Assembly (NCBI GenBank): GCA_002102225.1
Contig: LQPB01000045.1
Location: forward strand, 1-64,000
Source of the DNA: Mycobacterium interjectum
Lineage (GTDB): Bacteria; Actinomycetota; Actinomycetes; Mycobacteriales; Mycobacteriaceae
Reading direction: 5' to 3'
DNA: 64,000 bases
Shown: positions 11,011 to 20,536 of the stretch, one piece after another
How positions within the stretch are numbered: the stretch's first letter is position 1
How the letters are laid out: the number at the start of each line of letters is the position of its first letter
The notes under the pieces: generated by a model
What the model was told of the DNA's origin: nothing
Database searches by the model: none
The model's input: the letters and a program-made list of their open reading frames with translations, nothing else
Made by a program: the position numbers and the translations under genes

Positions 11011-12117
11011 CTAGCCCAGGCGGGCCATCCAGCCGTGCGTATCGGCGAAGGTGCCCCGCTGGATTCCGGTCAGCGTGTCGCGCAGCGCCATCGTCACCTC
11101 GCCGGGTTCCCCGTCGGCGATGGTGAATTCGTTGTCGCCGTACTTCACCCGCGAGACCGGGGTGATGACGGCGGCGGTGCCGCACGCGAACACCTCGGTG
11201 ATCTCACCGGCGGCGGCCTTCTTCTGCCACTCGTCGATGTCGATCCGGCGCTCCTCGACGGAGAACCCGGCATCAATGGCCAACTGCAGCAACGAGTCCC
11301 GGGTGATGCCGGGCAGCAGCGAGCCGGAGAGCTCCGGGGTGACCAGCCGCGCCGATCCGCCGCTGCCGAACACGAAGAACAGGTTCATCCCGCCCATCTC
11401 TTCGATGAAGCGGCGCTCGACCGCGTCCAGCCAGACCACTTGGTCGCAATCATTTTCGGCGGCCTCGGCCTGGGCCAGCAGCGAGGCGGCGTAGTTCCCG
11501 CCGAACTTGGCCGCGCCGGTGCCGCCGGGGCTGGCCCGCACGTATTCCGTCGACACCCACACCGTGACGGGGCTGATGCCGCCCTTGAAGTACGCGCCGG
11601 CCGGCGAGGCGATCAGCAGGTAGCGGTACTGCTTGGCGGGACGCACCCCCAGCCCCGGCTCGGTCGCGAAGATGAACGGCCGCAAATACAGCGCCTCCTC
11701 GCCGCCGGTCCGCGGCACCCAGGCCTTGTCGACCGCGACGAGCTGGCAAAGGGATTCGACGAAGAGGCTCTCGGGCAGCTCGGGGATCGCCAGCCGCCGC
11801 GCCGACGAACGCATCCTGGCCGCGTTGGCCTCGGCGCGAAACGACACGATCGAGTCGTCCGCCCAGCGGTATGCCTTGAGGCCCTCGAAGACCTCCTGCG
11901 CGTAGTGCAGCACGATCGCCGAGGGGTCCAATTCGATCGGGCCGTACGGGATGACGCGCGCGTCGTGCCAACCCCGGCCCTCGTCGTAGTCGATCGACAC
12001 CATGTGGTCGGTGAAGTATTTGCCGAAACCCGGCTCCGCCAGAATTGATTCACGTTCCGACTCGGTCGCGGGATTAGACGCGCGTCGAACCGTGAACTCG
12101 AGCGAGCCGCTGGTCAT
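11011..12117 (-). CDS. ilvE: Branched-chain amino acid aminotransferase, IlvE
   Basis: The start at ATG 12117 ([10 protein letters not shown]) gives 368 residues, the size of M. tuberculosis IlvE. This fold IV PLP enzyme makes or degrades leucine, isoleucine and valine. Visible landmarks are [10 protein letters not shown] in the N-terminal part, the PLP-lysine segment AAKFGGNYA, and [12 protein letters not shown] with [14 protein letters not shown] toward the C-terminus. It is transcribed alone, followed on the same strand by the hairpin at 10945-10992. The next gene upstream, gcvT, ends 56 bases away. Confidence 0.94.
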   Translation of the reverse strand: MTSGSLEFTVRRASNPATESERESILAEPGFGKYFTDHMVSIDYDEGRGWHDARVIPYGPIELDPSAIVLHYAQEVFEGLKAYRWADDSIVSFRAEANAARMRSSARRLAIPELPESLFVESLCQLVAVDKAWVPRTGGEEALYLRPFIFATEPGLGVRPAKQYRYLLIASPAGAYFKGGISPVTVWVSTEYVRASPGGTGAAKFGGNYAASLLAQAEAAENDCDQVVWLDAVERRFIEEMGGMNLFFVFGSGGSARLVTPELSGSLLPGITRDSLLQLAIDAGFSVEERRIDIDEWQKKAAAGEITEVFACGTAAVITPVSRVKYGDNEFTIADGEPGEVTMALRDTLTGIQRGTFADTHGWMARLG

Positions 12118-12173
12118 GCGGCCGATTCTATATCCGCGCGCCAATGGGTTTTTCTCACGTGAACCCCTGGCCC

Positions 12174-13280
12174 CTAACGCGTTTTGACGGCGACGAAGGG
12201 GGGCCGCACGACCTCGCACTCGACCGCGCGGCCGCGAACGTCCACGGTGATGCGCTGGCCGTCGTCAATACCGGCGTCCGTGTCGATCAACGCCAGCCCG
12301 ATGCCGGCCTGCAGCGTCGGCGAGAACGTGCCGGAGGTGGTGACGCCCACCGGGGCGTCCCCGGAAAGGACGGTCAGGCCGGGGCGCAGCACCCCACGGC
12401 CGACCATCCGCAGCCCGCGCAGCAGCCGCCGCGGTCCGGCTGCCTTTTCGGCCAGCAGCGCGTCGCGGCCGAAGAACGCGTCCTTCTTCCAGCCGATCGC
12501 CCAGCCGCAGCGGGCCTGCAACGGCGAGATGTCGAGCGAAAGCTCGTGCCCGTGCAGCGGATAGCCCATCTCGGTGCGCAGCGTGTCGCGGGCGCCGAGG
12601 CCGGCCGGCTCTCCCCCGGCGGCCGTCACCGCCGCGAGCAGCGCGTCGAACACCACCCCCGCGGAATCCCACGGCGGCAGCAGCTCGTAACCGTGCTCGC
12701 CGGTGTAGCCGGTGCGGCACACGCGAACCTGCACCCCCGCGTAGGTGGCATCGGCGAAACCCATGTAATCCATGTCGGCGGGCAGGCCCAGCTCGTCGAG
12801 CACGTCGGCCGATCGCGGGCCCTGCACGGCCAGCACCGCATACGAGCGATGCTCGTCGGTGATGGTCAGCCCGGGCCCGGAACCGCCCTGAGCGGCCGCC
12901 CGCAGCGCGTCGACCACCGCGGCGGTGTTGGCGGCGTTGGGCACCAGGAAGATCTCGTCGTCGCCGACGTAATAGGCGATCAGGTCGTCGACGACGCCGC
13001 CGGAGTCGGTGCAGCACAGGGTGTACTGCGCCTGGCCCGGGCCGATGCGGCCCAGGTCGTTGGTGAGCGCGGAGTTGACGAACCCGGCCGCGCCCGGCCC
13101 GCGGACCCGCGCCTTGCCCAGGTGGCTGACGTCGAACAGGCCGACGGCGTTGCGGGTGGCGTTGTGTTCGCTGACGGTGCCGGCGTAGGACACCGGCATC
13201 GACCAGCCGCTGAATTCGGCGAAGTTTGCGCCCAGCTCGCGATGGCGGTCGTCGAGCGGTCCGTGCTGCAGCTCCGTCAC
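12174..13280 (-). CDS. gcvT: Glycine cleavage system T protein (aminomethyltransferase)
   Basis: This 368-residue folate-dependent aminomethyltransferase takes the aminomethyl group from lipoylated H protein and passes it to tetrahydrofolate. The start [18 protein letters not shown], the segment [10 protein letters not shown] with [11 protein letters not shown], and the C-terminal barrel with [12 protein letters not shown] are all typical. It runs in the same direction as ilvE, 56 bases upstream of it, and diverges from the cyclase gene across only 44 bases, too little for a tandem glycine riboswitch. Other glycine-cleavage genes are not in this window. Confidence 0.94.
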   Translation of the reverse strand: MTELQHGPLDDRHRELGANFAEFSGWSMPVSYAGTVSEHNATRNAVGLFDVSHLGKARVRGPGAAGFVNSALTNDLGRIGPGQAQYTLCCTDSGGVVDDLIAYYVGDDEIFLVPNAANTAAVVDALRAAAQGGSGPGLTITDEHRSYAVLAVQGPRSADVLDELGLPADMDYMGFADATYAGVQVRVCRTGYTGEHGYELLPPWDSAGVVFDALLAAVTAAGGEPAGLGARDTLRTEMGYPLHGHELSLDISPLQARCGWAIGWKKDAFFGRDALLAEKAAGPRRLLRGLRMVGRGVLRPGLTVLSGDAPVGVTTSGTFSPTLQAGIGLALIDTDAGIDDGQRITVDVRGRAVECEVVRPPFVAVKTR

Positions 13281-13324
13281 GACGCCTTACCCTAATCGGC
13301 GCCGCTGCTGGCACACTTGGGCAG

Positions 13325-14443
13325 GTGTCCGATCCGCTGGACTTCGACGAGCTCGAGGCCGCGGGCGTCGCCAACCCTCGCGAGCGGGCCGACCTGATCA
13401 AGTACCTGACCGGGCTCGGCTTCACCGTCGAGGACATGGCGGAGGCCGACCGCGCCGGGCGGCTGTTCGGGCTGGCCGGCGACGTCCTGGCGTGGACGGG
13501 CCGCCCGGTCTACACGGTGCGGTCCGCCGCGGCGCGACTTGGCCTGTCCGCCGACGACGTGGCACACGCGTGGGCCTCGCTCGGCCTGACCGTCGCCGGC
13601 CCCGATGTGCCCGCGCTCAGCCAGGCCGACGTCGACGCCCTGTCGACGTGGGTGGGGCTCAGGTCGGTGGTGGGCGACGACGGGGCGCTGGGCATGCTGC
13701 GGGTGCTCGGCGCCGCCATGGCCCGGCTGGCGGAGGCCGAGTCGTCGGTGATCCGGGCCGGGACGCCGGACATCCAGATGAACTACACCCACGACGAGCT
13801 GGCGACGGCGCAGGCCTACCGGTCGGTCGCCGAGTTCGTGCCCCGCATCGGGGCCCTGATCGACGTCGTGCACCGCCACCACCTGACCAGCGCGCGCACC
13901 TATTTCGAGGGCGTGCTGCGCGACACGTCGGCGAGCGTGGTGTGTGGCATCGGTTTTGCCGACCTGTCCAATTTCACCGCCTTGACCCACGCCCTCACGC
14001 CCGCGCAATTGTCGGAGCTGCTCACCGAGTTCGGTGCCACCGTCGGGGACGTGGTGCACGCCGACGGCGGCCGCGTGGTGAAGTTCATCGGCGACGCGGT
14101 GATGTGGGTGTGCTCGTCGCCCGAGCGGCTCGCGCAGGCCGCGGTCGATCTCGTCGACCATCCGCGGGCGCACGAGGCGGGCCTGGGCGTGCGCGCCGGT
14201 CTGGGATATGGCGAGGTGCTGGCGATCAACGGCGACTACTTCGGGATCCCGGTGAACCTGGCCGCCCGGCTGGTGGCCGCGGCGGCGCCCGGGCAGATCC
14301 TGGCCTCCGCAGAGCTTCGTGACGAGTTGCCCGAGTGGCCCGCGGTCCCCCACGGCCCGTTGACGCTCAAGGGCTTTGACCACCCGGTGGCCGCCTTCGA
14401 ACTGCACGGCCGGGACGGCCCAAGCGACCCGCGACCCAGGTGA
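13325..14443 (+). CDS. Class III adenylyl cyclase with N-terminal regulatory domain (Rv2212-like)
   Basis: The GTG at 13325 (MSDPLDFDEL) yields 372 residues, near Rv2212 (378). Residues 1-190 form a helical regulatory domain like the one in pH-responsive mycobacterial cyclases. The catalytic domain starts near 200 with GIGFADLSNFTALT, which holds the first metal-binding Asp, and continues with GGRVVKFIGDAVMWV, which holds the substrate Lys and second Asp. It makes cAMP from ATP. Rv2212 has been reported to respond to pH and fatty acids. The pepB start is 16 bases downstream, so the two are likely co-transcribed. Confidence 0.9.
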   Translation: MSDPLDFDELEAAGVANPRERADLIKYLTGLGFTVEDMAEADRAGRLFGLAGDVLAWTGRPVYTVRSAAARLGLSADDVAHAWASLGLTVAGPDVPALSQADVDALSTWVGLRSVVGDDGALGMLRVLGAAMARLAEAESSVIRAGTPDIQMNYTHDELATAQAYRSVAEFVPRIGALIDVVHRHHLTSARTYFEGVLRDTSASVVCGIGFADLSNFTALTHALTPAQLSELLTEFGATVGDVVHADGGRVVKFIGDAVMWVCSSPERLAQAAVDLVDHPRAHEAGLGVRAGLGYGEVLAINGDYFGIPVNLAARLVAAAAPGQILASAELRDELPEWPAVPHGPLTLKGFDHPVAAFELHGRDGPSDPRPR

Positions 14444-14458
14444 CTAGGGTGGTTTGCC

Positions 14459-16006
14459 GTGAGCACCGAACCGGCCTACCAAGCACCCACCCTCAACGTC
14501 GCCACCTCGCTGCCCAAACGCAACGTGGGCTCGGCGGTATTGGTGGTGCCGGTCGTCTCGGCCGGCGACGAGGACAAGCCGGGCGCGGTCGTCTCGGCGG
14601 CCGGGCCGTTCCTGTCCGCCGACGCGGTCGCCGAGATCGAGTCAGCCCTGAAGGCGCTCGAGGCCACCGGCGGCAGCGAGCAGGTGCACCGGCTGGTGGT
14701 GGCGTCCCTGCCGGTGGCCAGCGTGCTGACCATCGGGCTGGGCAAGCCGCGCCCCGAGTGGCCTGCCGAGGTGATCCGTCGCGCCGCGGGTGTGGCGGCG
14801 CGCTCGCTGGGCGGGGCCGAGGCGGTGCTGACCACGCTGACCCAGTTGCCCGGCGACGACGTGTGCTCGGCCGCCGTCGAGGGGCTGATCCTGGGCGGCT
14901 ACCGGTTCACCGATTTCCGCAGCGACAAGACGGCACCCAAGGACAAGGGGCTGCGCAAGATCACCGTCCTGTCCACCGCCACGGACGCCAAAAAGAACGC
15001 CGCACATGGGGCGGCCGTCGCGACCGCGGTCGCCACCGCCCGCGATCTGGTCAACACCCCGCCGAGCCACCTGTTCCCGGCCGAATTCGCCAAGCGCGCA
15101 AAGGCTTTGGGCGAATCGGTCGGCCTCGAGGTGGAGGTGCTCGACGAGAAAGCCCTGCAGAAGGCGGGATACGGCGGGGTGATCGGCGTCGGTCAGGGCT
15201 CCTCGCGCCCGCCGCGGCTGGTGCGGCTGACCCATCGGGGCTCCAAGCTCGCCAAGAAACCCAAGCAGGCCAAAAAGGTGGCGCTGGTGGGCAAGGGAGT
15301 CACCTTCGACACCGGCGGCATCTCGATCAAGCCGGCGGCGTCGATGCACTACATGACCTCGGACATGGGTGGTGCGGCCGCCGTCATCGCGACCGTCGCG
15401 CTGGCCGCGCAGCGGCAATTGCCGATCGACGTGATCGCCACGGTGCCGATGGCCGAGAACATGCCGTCGGCGACGGCGCAGCGGCCGGGCGACGTGCTGA
15501 CCCAGTACGGCGGGACCACCGTGGAGGTGCAGAACACCGACGCCGAGGGCCGGCTCATCCTGGCCGATGCCATCGTGCGGGCGTGTGAGGACGACCCGGA
15601 CTACCTGATCGAGACGTCCACGTTGACCGGCGCGCAGACGGTGGCGCTCGGCGCCCGCATCCCCGGCGTGATGGGCAGCGACGAGTTCCGCGACCGGGTG
15701 GCGGCGATCTCGCAGCGGGTGGGCGAGAACGGGTGGCCGATGCCGCTGCCCGACGAACTCAAGGACGACCTGAAGTCCACGGTGGCCGACCTGTCGAACA
15801 TCAGTGGGCAGCGCTTCGCCGGCATGCTGGTCGCGGGGGTGTTCCTGCGCGAGTTCGTCGCCGACGGGGTGGGCTGGGCGCACATCGATGTGGCCGGCCC
15901 GGCATACAACACCGGCAGCCCGTGGGGGTACACGCCCAAGGGCGGCACCGGTGTGCCGACCCGCACCGTGTTCGCCGTGCTGGAGGACATCTGCGAAAAG
16001 GGCTAG
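14459..16006 (+). CDS. pepB: Leucyl aminopeptidase (M17 family), PepB/PepA
   Basis: This is a 515-residue M17 metallo-aminopeptidase, cytosolic and usually hexameric, that trims N-terminal residues from peptides. The C-terminal catalytic domain shows [15 protein letters not shown], with metal-binding Lys and Asp, and the family signature NTDAEGRL. The N-terminal domain spans about 1-165. The GTG start at 14459 follows the cyclase closely. It converges on the FAD oxidoreductase with only seven bases between the stops. Its length matches Rv2213. Confidence 0.94.
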   Translation: MSTEPAYQAPTLNVATSLPKRNVGSAVLVVPVVSAGDEDKPGAVVSAAGPFLSADAVAEIESALKALEATGGSEQVHRLVVASLPVASVLTIGLGKPRPEWPAEVIRRAAGVAARSLGGAEAVLTTLTQLPGDDVCSAAVEGLILGGYRFTDFRSDKTAPKDKGLRKITVLSTATDAKKNAAHGAAVATAVATARDLVNTPPSHLFPAEFAKRAKALGESVGLEVEVLDEKALQKAGYGGVIGVGQGSSRPPRLVRLTHRGSKLAKKPKQAKKVALVGKGVTFDTGGISIKPAASMHYMTSDMGGAAAVIATVALAAQRQLPIDVIATVPMAENMPSATAQRPGDVLTQYGGTTVEVQNTDAEGRLILADAIVRACEDDPDYLIETSTLTGAQTVALGARIPGVMGSDEFRDRVAAISQRVGENGWPMPLPDELKDDLKSTVADLSNISGQRFAGMLVAGVFLREFVADGVGWAHIDVAGPAYNTGSPWGYTPKGGTGVPTRTVFAVLEDICEKG

Positions 16007-16013
16007 CGAACGG

Positions 16014-17606
16014 CTAGTTCGTCAGCAACGAGAAGACGGCCCGCCTGATCCGGCGGCGCGGCCAGCCCGTCACGCCGCCAGCGGCCAGCGCGGCGTTGGC
16101 CGCGTTGCGCCCGCACGCTCCGTGCACGGAGCCGCCCGGGGTGGCCGACGCGCTGCCCAGATACAGGCCCTCGACCGGGGTTTCGGCGCGGCCCATCCCG
16201 GGCGCGGGGCGAAAGATCAGCATCTGCTGCAGCTGCGCGGTGCCGCCGTTCAGGGCGCCCAGGTGCAGGTTGGCGTCGCTGGCCTCCAGGTCCGACGGGC
16301 GCTGCACGAACCGGTCGATCACCGCGGCACCGAAGCCGGGAGCGTGCTCTTCGATGACATGATCCATCGATTTGGCGAGCCGCTCGGCGGCGGCGTCGTC
16401 GGCCACGTCGCGCGGCAAATGCGTGTAGGCCCACACACTTTCGGTACCCTGCGGCGATCGGCTCGGATCCGCGGTGGTGGTCTGGCCCAACAGCAGGAAG
16501 GGGCGTTCGGGCACCACCCGGGTGTTCAGGTCGGCCATCCAGCGCACCAGGCCGTCGCCGTCGGCCCCCAGGTGGACGGTGCCCACGTCCCGCAGGTTCT
16601 CCGATCGCCACGGAATGGGGCGGTCGAGCGCGTAGTTGACCTTCACCACCGGCGGGTCCCACCCGTAGTGTTCGAGCTCGCGGCGCAGCCCGGCCGGGAC
16701 GGCGTCCGCGGGCAGCATGTCGCAAAAAAGCCGCGGCGCGGTGACGTCGGCCACGACCGCCCGGCGGGCCCGAACCGTCCGGCCTCCGGCGGTGATCACT
16801 CCCACCGCCCGCCCGCCGCGCACCTGGATGCGGGAAACGTTCTGGTTGCACTCGATTCGCGCGCCGGCCGAGCGGGCCCGCCGCACCAGCGCCGCCGTCA
16901 GCTGGCCGGAACCGCCGACGGGCACCGGCCAGCCGCCGTCCTGGGCGAGCATCGTCATCAGGAAGCCCATCGCGCCGCTGACCGGCGCGTCCGGCGGCAC
17001 GTCGGCGTGCATCGCGTTGCCCAGCAACAGCACCCGCGGCGCGTCGCCGTCGAACAACCGCTCGGCCATGGTGGTGGCGGGCTGGATCAAGAGGCGGGCG
17101 AGCCGCACGGCGTCGGCCGTGCCCAGTTTCAGCAGCAGCCGCAGCATCGGGCGCACCGGCGGAAACGGCGCCAGCATGGCATCGAGCAGCGGCGCCTTGA
17201 TTTTCTGCCACAACTCGACAACGCGCCACCAGTTGTCGCCGTCCCGGGGATCCCGGCGCGCCAATTCCGTTGCGGTGCGGGCGGGGTCGGGATAGATGAT
17301 GGGCGGGTCGTCGTCGTTCCCGTGGCGCGGATGACCCACGACCGCCGGCGCGCGGGACCACCGCAGGCCGTGGTCCTCGAGCCGCAATGCCGCCATCGCG
17401 GGCGAGGCCACCGTCATGGGGTAGAACGAGCTGAACAGGTCGGTGATGTAACCCGGCGTCAGCTCGGCGCTGCGCACCGCGCCGCCCGGTTCCGGCTGGG
17501 CCTCGAGCACCAGCACGTCCCACCCGGCGTCGGCCAGCATCGACGCCGCCACCAGCCCGTGGTGCCCGGCGCCGACGACGACCGCGTCGGCGGTCTCGTC
17601 GACCAT
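16014..17606 (-). CDS. FAD-dependent oxidoreductase of the phytoene-desaturase type
   Basis: The 530-residue product opens with a dinucleotide-binding fold, DAVVVGAGHHGLVAASMLADAGWDVLVLEA, followed by the GG doublet region PEPGGAVRSAE that is typical of the phytoene desaturase and amine oxidase superfamily. A second conserved block sits near the C-terminus (LYLGSASATPGGSVHGACGRNAA), where the FAD ribityl chain would bind. The substrate is unknown; relatives desaturate or isomerise isoprenoids and other lipids. It starts four bases after the SRPBCC stop, so the pair is an operon. I do not recall it at this place in M. tuberculosis, where ephD follows pepB, so it looks like an insert. Confidence 0.85.
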   Translation of the reverse strand: MVDETADAVVVGAGHHGLVAASMLADAGWDVLVLEAQPEPGGAVRSAELTPGYITDLFSSFYPMTVASPAMAALRLEDHGLRWSRAPAVVGHPRHGNDDDPPIIYPDPARTATELARRDPRDGDNWWRVVELWQKIKAPLLDAMLAPFPPVRPMLRLLLKLGTADAVRLARLLIQPATTMAERLFDGDAPRVLLLGNAMHADVPPDAPVSGAMGFLMTMLAQDGGWPVPVGGSGQLTAALVRRARSAGARIECNQNVSRIQVRGGRAVGVITAGGRTVRARRAVVADVTAPRLFCDMLPADAVPAGLRRELEHYGWDPPVVKVNYALDRPIPWRSENLRDVGTVHLGADGDGLVRWMADLNTRVVPERPFLLLGQTTTADPSRSPQGTESVWAYTHLPRDVADDAAAERLAKSMDHVIEEHAPGFGAAVIDRFVQRPSDLEASDANLHLGALNGGTAQLQQMLIFRPAPGMGRAETPVEGLYLGSASATPGGSVHGACGRNAANAALAAGGVTGWPRRRIRRAVFSLLTN

Positions 17607-17609
17607 GCG

Positions 17610-18074
17610 CTAGTCGACCTGGCTGGGCTCGAGGCGCTCGGCGAGCGCCGTCAACCGCATGAGGCATTCCCGGTTGCGCGGGTAGACGGCGGCCAGGACC
17701 AGTCGGTCCGGGAGGATCCGGAGCGGCCCGGAGGCCGGGGTCTCGACCATATCGATGCGACAGCCGTCCGGAATATCGGTGAGCCGCAACGTTATTCGTG
17801 CGGAGCCGAGCGCCCCGAGGCCCGCGCGCAGCACGAGTTCCTCACCGGGCGTGCAGCTTTCGACCACCGTCTCGTCGCTGATCACCAGCGGCCACACCCC
17901 CACCGAGTGCTTGATCGCGGAGCCGGGCTGCGGCCAATGCGAGTCGACGGCGCGGGTGCGGCTGTTACCCACCACCCACTGCGCGTACGTCCATCCGTCG
18001 GTCATCGCATCCCAGATCTGCTGGCGCGACGCCCGCACCTCGCGGGTGGTCGCCATCTTTCGAGTCGCCGTCAT
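17610..18074 (-). CDS. SRPBCC (polyketide cyclase/START-like) protein
   Basis: I start at ATG 18074 (MTATRKMATTREVRA), behind a good AAAGGACC ribosome site, for 154 residues. The upstream in-frame Met lacks a site. The N-terminal REVRASRQQIWDAMTDGWTYAQWVVG is the usual first strand and helix pair of the helix-grip fold, which makes a deep hydrophobic cavity. Such proteins bind or modify lipids and polyketides. Coupling to the FAD oxidoreductase four bases downstream suggests that it presents or processes the same hydrophobic substrate. That is inference from context. Confidence 0.82.
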   Translation of the reverse strand: MTATRKMATTREVRASRQQIWDAMTDGWTYAQWVVGNSRTRAVDSHWPQPGSAIKHSVGVWPLVISDETVVESCTPGEELVLRAGLGALGSARITLRLTDIPDGCRIDMVETPASGPLRILPDRLVLAAVYPRNRECLMRLTALAERLEPSQVD

Positions 18075-18231
18075 TGAAGGTCCTTTCACACCGCCGTGAT
18101 GCCTACGGATACCCCGGTCGGCGGGAACCATGCGCCGCCTCCGTGCACGCCCGCGACCGCCGATCGGTTTAGCGGCGCCGGTCAGTGGTTACTAAGCCGT
18201 TACAACACTCGCATTTGACGGGAGACGAATA

Positions 18232-18573
18232 GTGACTGTGCGACGGATCATCATCGCAGTGGGCGCCGTGCTTTTGCTGGCCGGAATCATCGGGTTGCTG
18301 GTACCGGTGTCCGTGTCGGACGGCAACGGAAACTCCGTCTCCTGCGGGAACGGAATCGCCGTGGACTTGTCCAGCGCCCGGAATGCCAACGACAAGAACG
18401 GCGCCAACATCCCCATCCTGAACCAGGTCCTGCCGCACACCGACTACGTGGCCCAATGCCAGTCGTCGGTGAACGGCCGGCGGAGCTGGACCATCCCGTT
18501 GGCCGTCATCGGGGTCGTCGCGATCGGCGGCGCGCTGCTGGTGCGACGACCGGCGGGGTCAAAAGCGGTCTAG
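18232..18573 (+). CDS. Small two-segment membrane protein, unknown function
   Basis: The 113-residue product has a membrane segment at each end: RIIIAVGAVLLLAGIIGLLV near residue 5 and WTIPLAVIGVVAIGGALLV near 86. Between them lies an extracytoplasmic loop with two Cys (VSCGNG and AQCQSS) that could form a disulfide. GTG 18232 follows GGGAGACGAATA. Its stop shares the CTAG tetranucleotide with the stop of convergent ephD. I do not recognise it beyond a mycobacterial hypothetical membrane protein. Confidence 0.75.
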   Translation: MTVRRIIIAVGAVLLLAGIIGLLVPVSVSDGNGNSVSCGNGIAVDLSSARNANDKNGANIPILNQVLPHTDYVAQCQSSVNGRRSWTIPLAVIGVVAIGGALLVRRPAGSKAV

Positions 18574-20342
18574 ATCACCCGCACCCGCGCGGCGTTGCGC
18601 AACGCCTGCGGCGCCACGCGGGAAAGGCCGTAGACCGCATAGGCTTCCGGTGCGACGGGCCGAATCGGCTTTTTCTTTTCGACCGACGACAGGATCGCCT
18701 TGGCGACCTTTTCCGGCCCGTAGTGGCGCAGCGCAAAGAGCCGCCCGATCTGGCCGCGCCGGCCGTCGACGTTGTCGTCCTTGCCGACCGGGGCGCTGAA
18801 CCGGGTGGTGCTGATGATGTTGGTGTTGATGACGCCGGGGCAGATCGTCGTCACCCCGACCCCGGCCGCGTCGAGTTCGGCCCGCAGGCAGTCGGAAAAC
18901 ATGTAGTTGGCGGCCTTGGAGGTGCAGTAGGCGATCAGCGACTGCTGCGGGGCGTAGGCGGCCATCGACGCGACGTTGACCAGGTAGCCGCCGGTGCCGC
19001 GCTCGACCAGGCGCCGGCCGAACGACCGGCAGCCGTTGACCACGCCGCCCAGGTTGATCTCGAGCACCCGGTCGAACTCCTCGGCCGGGGTGTCCAGGAA
19101 ACATCCCGCCTGCCCGATGCCGGCGTTGTTGACGACGATGTCGGGCACGCCGTGCTCGGCGCTGACCCGCTCGGCGAACGCCTCGACCGCGCCGGCGTCG
19201 GACACGTCGAGCACGTACGCGTGGGCGACGCCGCCGCGCGCGACGATCTCGGCGGCGGTCTCCTTGACGGTGGCCTCGTCGATGTCGCTGACCACCAGCT
19301 CGGCGCCCGCACGGGCGAACGCGAACGCGGTCTCCCGCCCGATGCCGCTGCCCGCCCCGGTGACCGCCACCAGGGTGTCGCCGAAGCGGCCGCGGGGGCG
19401 GCCGACCTGCGCGCGCAGCATCGCCCGGCCGGGCGGTTTGCCGTCGGCCAGGTCGGCGAAGTCGTGCACCGCGGCCGCCATCACCTGCGGGTGCGACATC
19501 GGCGAGAAGTGGCCCGCCCTGATGTCGCGGCGCCACAGTCGCGGCACCCAGCGCGCCGTGTCGTCGAAGCCGTAGGGCCGGACGTACTTGTCCCCCGTGT
19601 TGACGATGAGCTGCACCGGCACGTCGATGATGTGCAGCTCCCGCTTGCGGGAGAACGACCGAAAGTAGTTGGCGGGATAGGTTTTCACCGAATGGGCGGC
19701 GTCGCTGGCCAGCTTGGCCGAGTGGTGGATCTTGTCGTCGGGAATGTTGTCGACGGCGTTGCGCCGCAGCGCCGGGATCGACAGCGCCAGCCGCAGGCAC
19801 AGCGGCGCCAGCACCGGGATCGAGAAGAACAGCATGTAGGTCAGCCGCAGCGCCTGGCTGAGGGCCCGCGCAAACCTCCGCGGGCGCCAGGGCCGGCGCA
19901 GGCCGCCGAAGATGTACTCGACCAGCTGGTCCTGGCTGGGGCCGGACACCGACGTGAACGAGGCGACCCGGTCGCCGGCGCCCGGGCGTTTGAGGTACTC
20001 CCAGATGCCGACCGAGCCCCAGTCGTGCGCCAGGACGTGCACCGGTCCGCCGGGGCTGAGCTCGCCGATCACCGCGGCGAAGTCGTCGGCGAACCGGGCC
20101 ATGGCGTAGGCGGAAACCGGCTTGGGCGCCGCCGACATGCCGACGCCGCGGTTGTCGTAGCGGATCACCCGGAACCGCTCGGCCAGCAGCGGCACCACCC
20201 CGTCCCACAGCACATGGGAATCGGGGAAGCCGTGCACCAGCACGACGGTCGGCCCCTCGCGGTTGCCCTCCTCATAGACGGCGATCCGCGTGCCGTCCGC
20301 GCTGTCGACGAACCGCTGGGGCACCTGTTGTATCGCCGGCAC
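18570..20342 (-). CDS. ephD: EphD: alpha/beta-hydrolase (epoxide hydrolase) fused to short-chain dehydrogenase
   Basis: This is a two-domain protein of 590 residues. Residues 1-290 are an epoxide-hydrolase-like alpha/beta hydrolase, with the oxyanion HGFPDSHVLW and the nucleophile elbow AHDWGSVG, where Asp is the nucleophile. Residues 320-590 are a classical short-chain dehydrogenase, with VTGAGSGIGRE, NNAGIGQAG and the active-site YCTSK. It matches Rv2214c (592 aa). M. tuberculosis EphD has been linked to mycolic acid composition, where the hydrolase would open an epoxy-mycolate and the dehydrogenase oxidise the product. It is convergent with the small membrane gene and divergent from dlaT. 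Confidence 0.93.
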   Translation of the reverse strand: MPAIQQVPQRFVDSADGTRIAVYEEGNREGPTVVLVHGFPDSHVLWDGVVPLLAERFRVIRYDNRGVGMSAAPKPVSAYAMARFADDFAAVIGELSPGGPVHVLAHDWGSVGIWEYLKRPGAGDRVASFTSVSGPSQDQLVEYIFGGLRRPWRPRRFARALSQALRLTYMLFFSIPVLAPLCLRLALSIPALRRNAVDNIPDDKIHHSAKLASDAAHSVKTYPANYFRSFSRKRELHIIDVPVQLIVNTGDKYVRPYGFDDTARWVPRLWRRDIRAGHFSPMSHPQVMAAAVHDFADLADGKPPGRAMLRAQVGRPRGRFGDTLVAVTGAGSGIGRETAFAFARAGAELVVSDIDEATVKETAAEIVARGGVAHAYVLDVSDAGAVEAFAERVSAEHGVPDIVVNNAGIGQAGCFLDTPAEEFDRVLEINLGGVVNGCRSFGRRLVERGTGGYLVNVASMAAYAPQQSLIAYCTSKAANYMFSDCLRAELDAAGVGVTTICPGVINTNIISTTRFSAPVGKDDNVDGRRGQIGRLFALRHYGPEKVAKAILSSVEKKKPIRPVAPEAYAVYGLSRVAPQALRNAARVRVI

Positions 20343-20536
20343 CGGACCTCCCCGCTCTGACTACGTCGCCACACCGTAGCAAGGGTGTTCGGGGCGCCCG
20401 GGCAGCCTCGCGGCCCGCGCCCTGGATGCGTGCCGAGGAATGCGCAGTGACAGGATAGTTTTGGACCGTTGCTTCGGTCCGCAAAGCGAGACGTACGACC
20501 AGCCCCGACCCACGAGCGATCGAGGAGTCAGAAACG

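Noticed and set aside
13281-13324. Glycine riboswitch upstream of gcvT
   Set aside because: Only 44 bases separate gcvT from the divergent cyclase start. A glycine aptamer needs far more, and no aptamer motif was seen.
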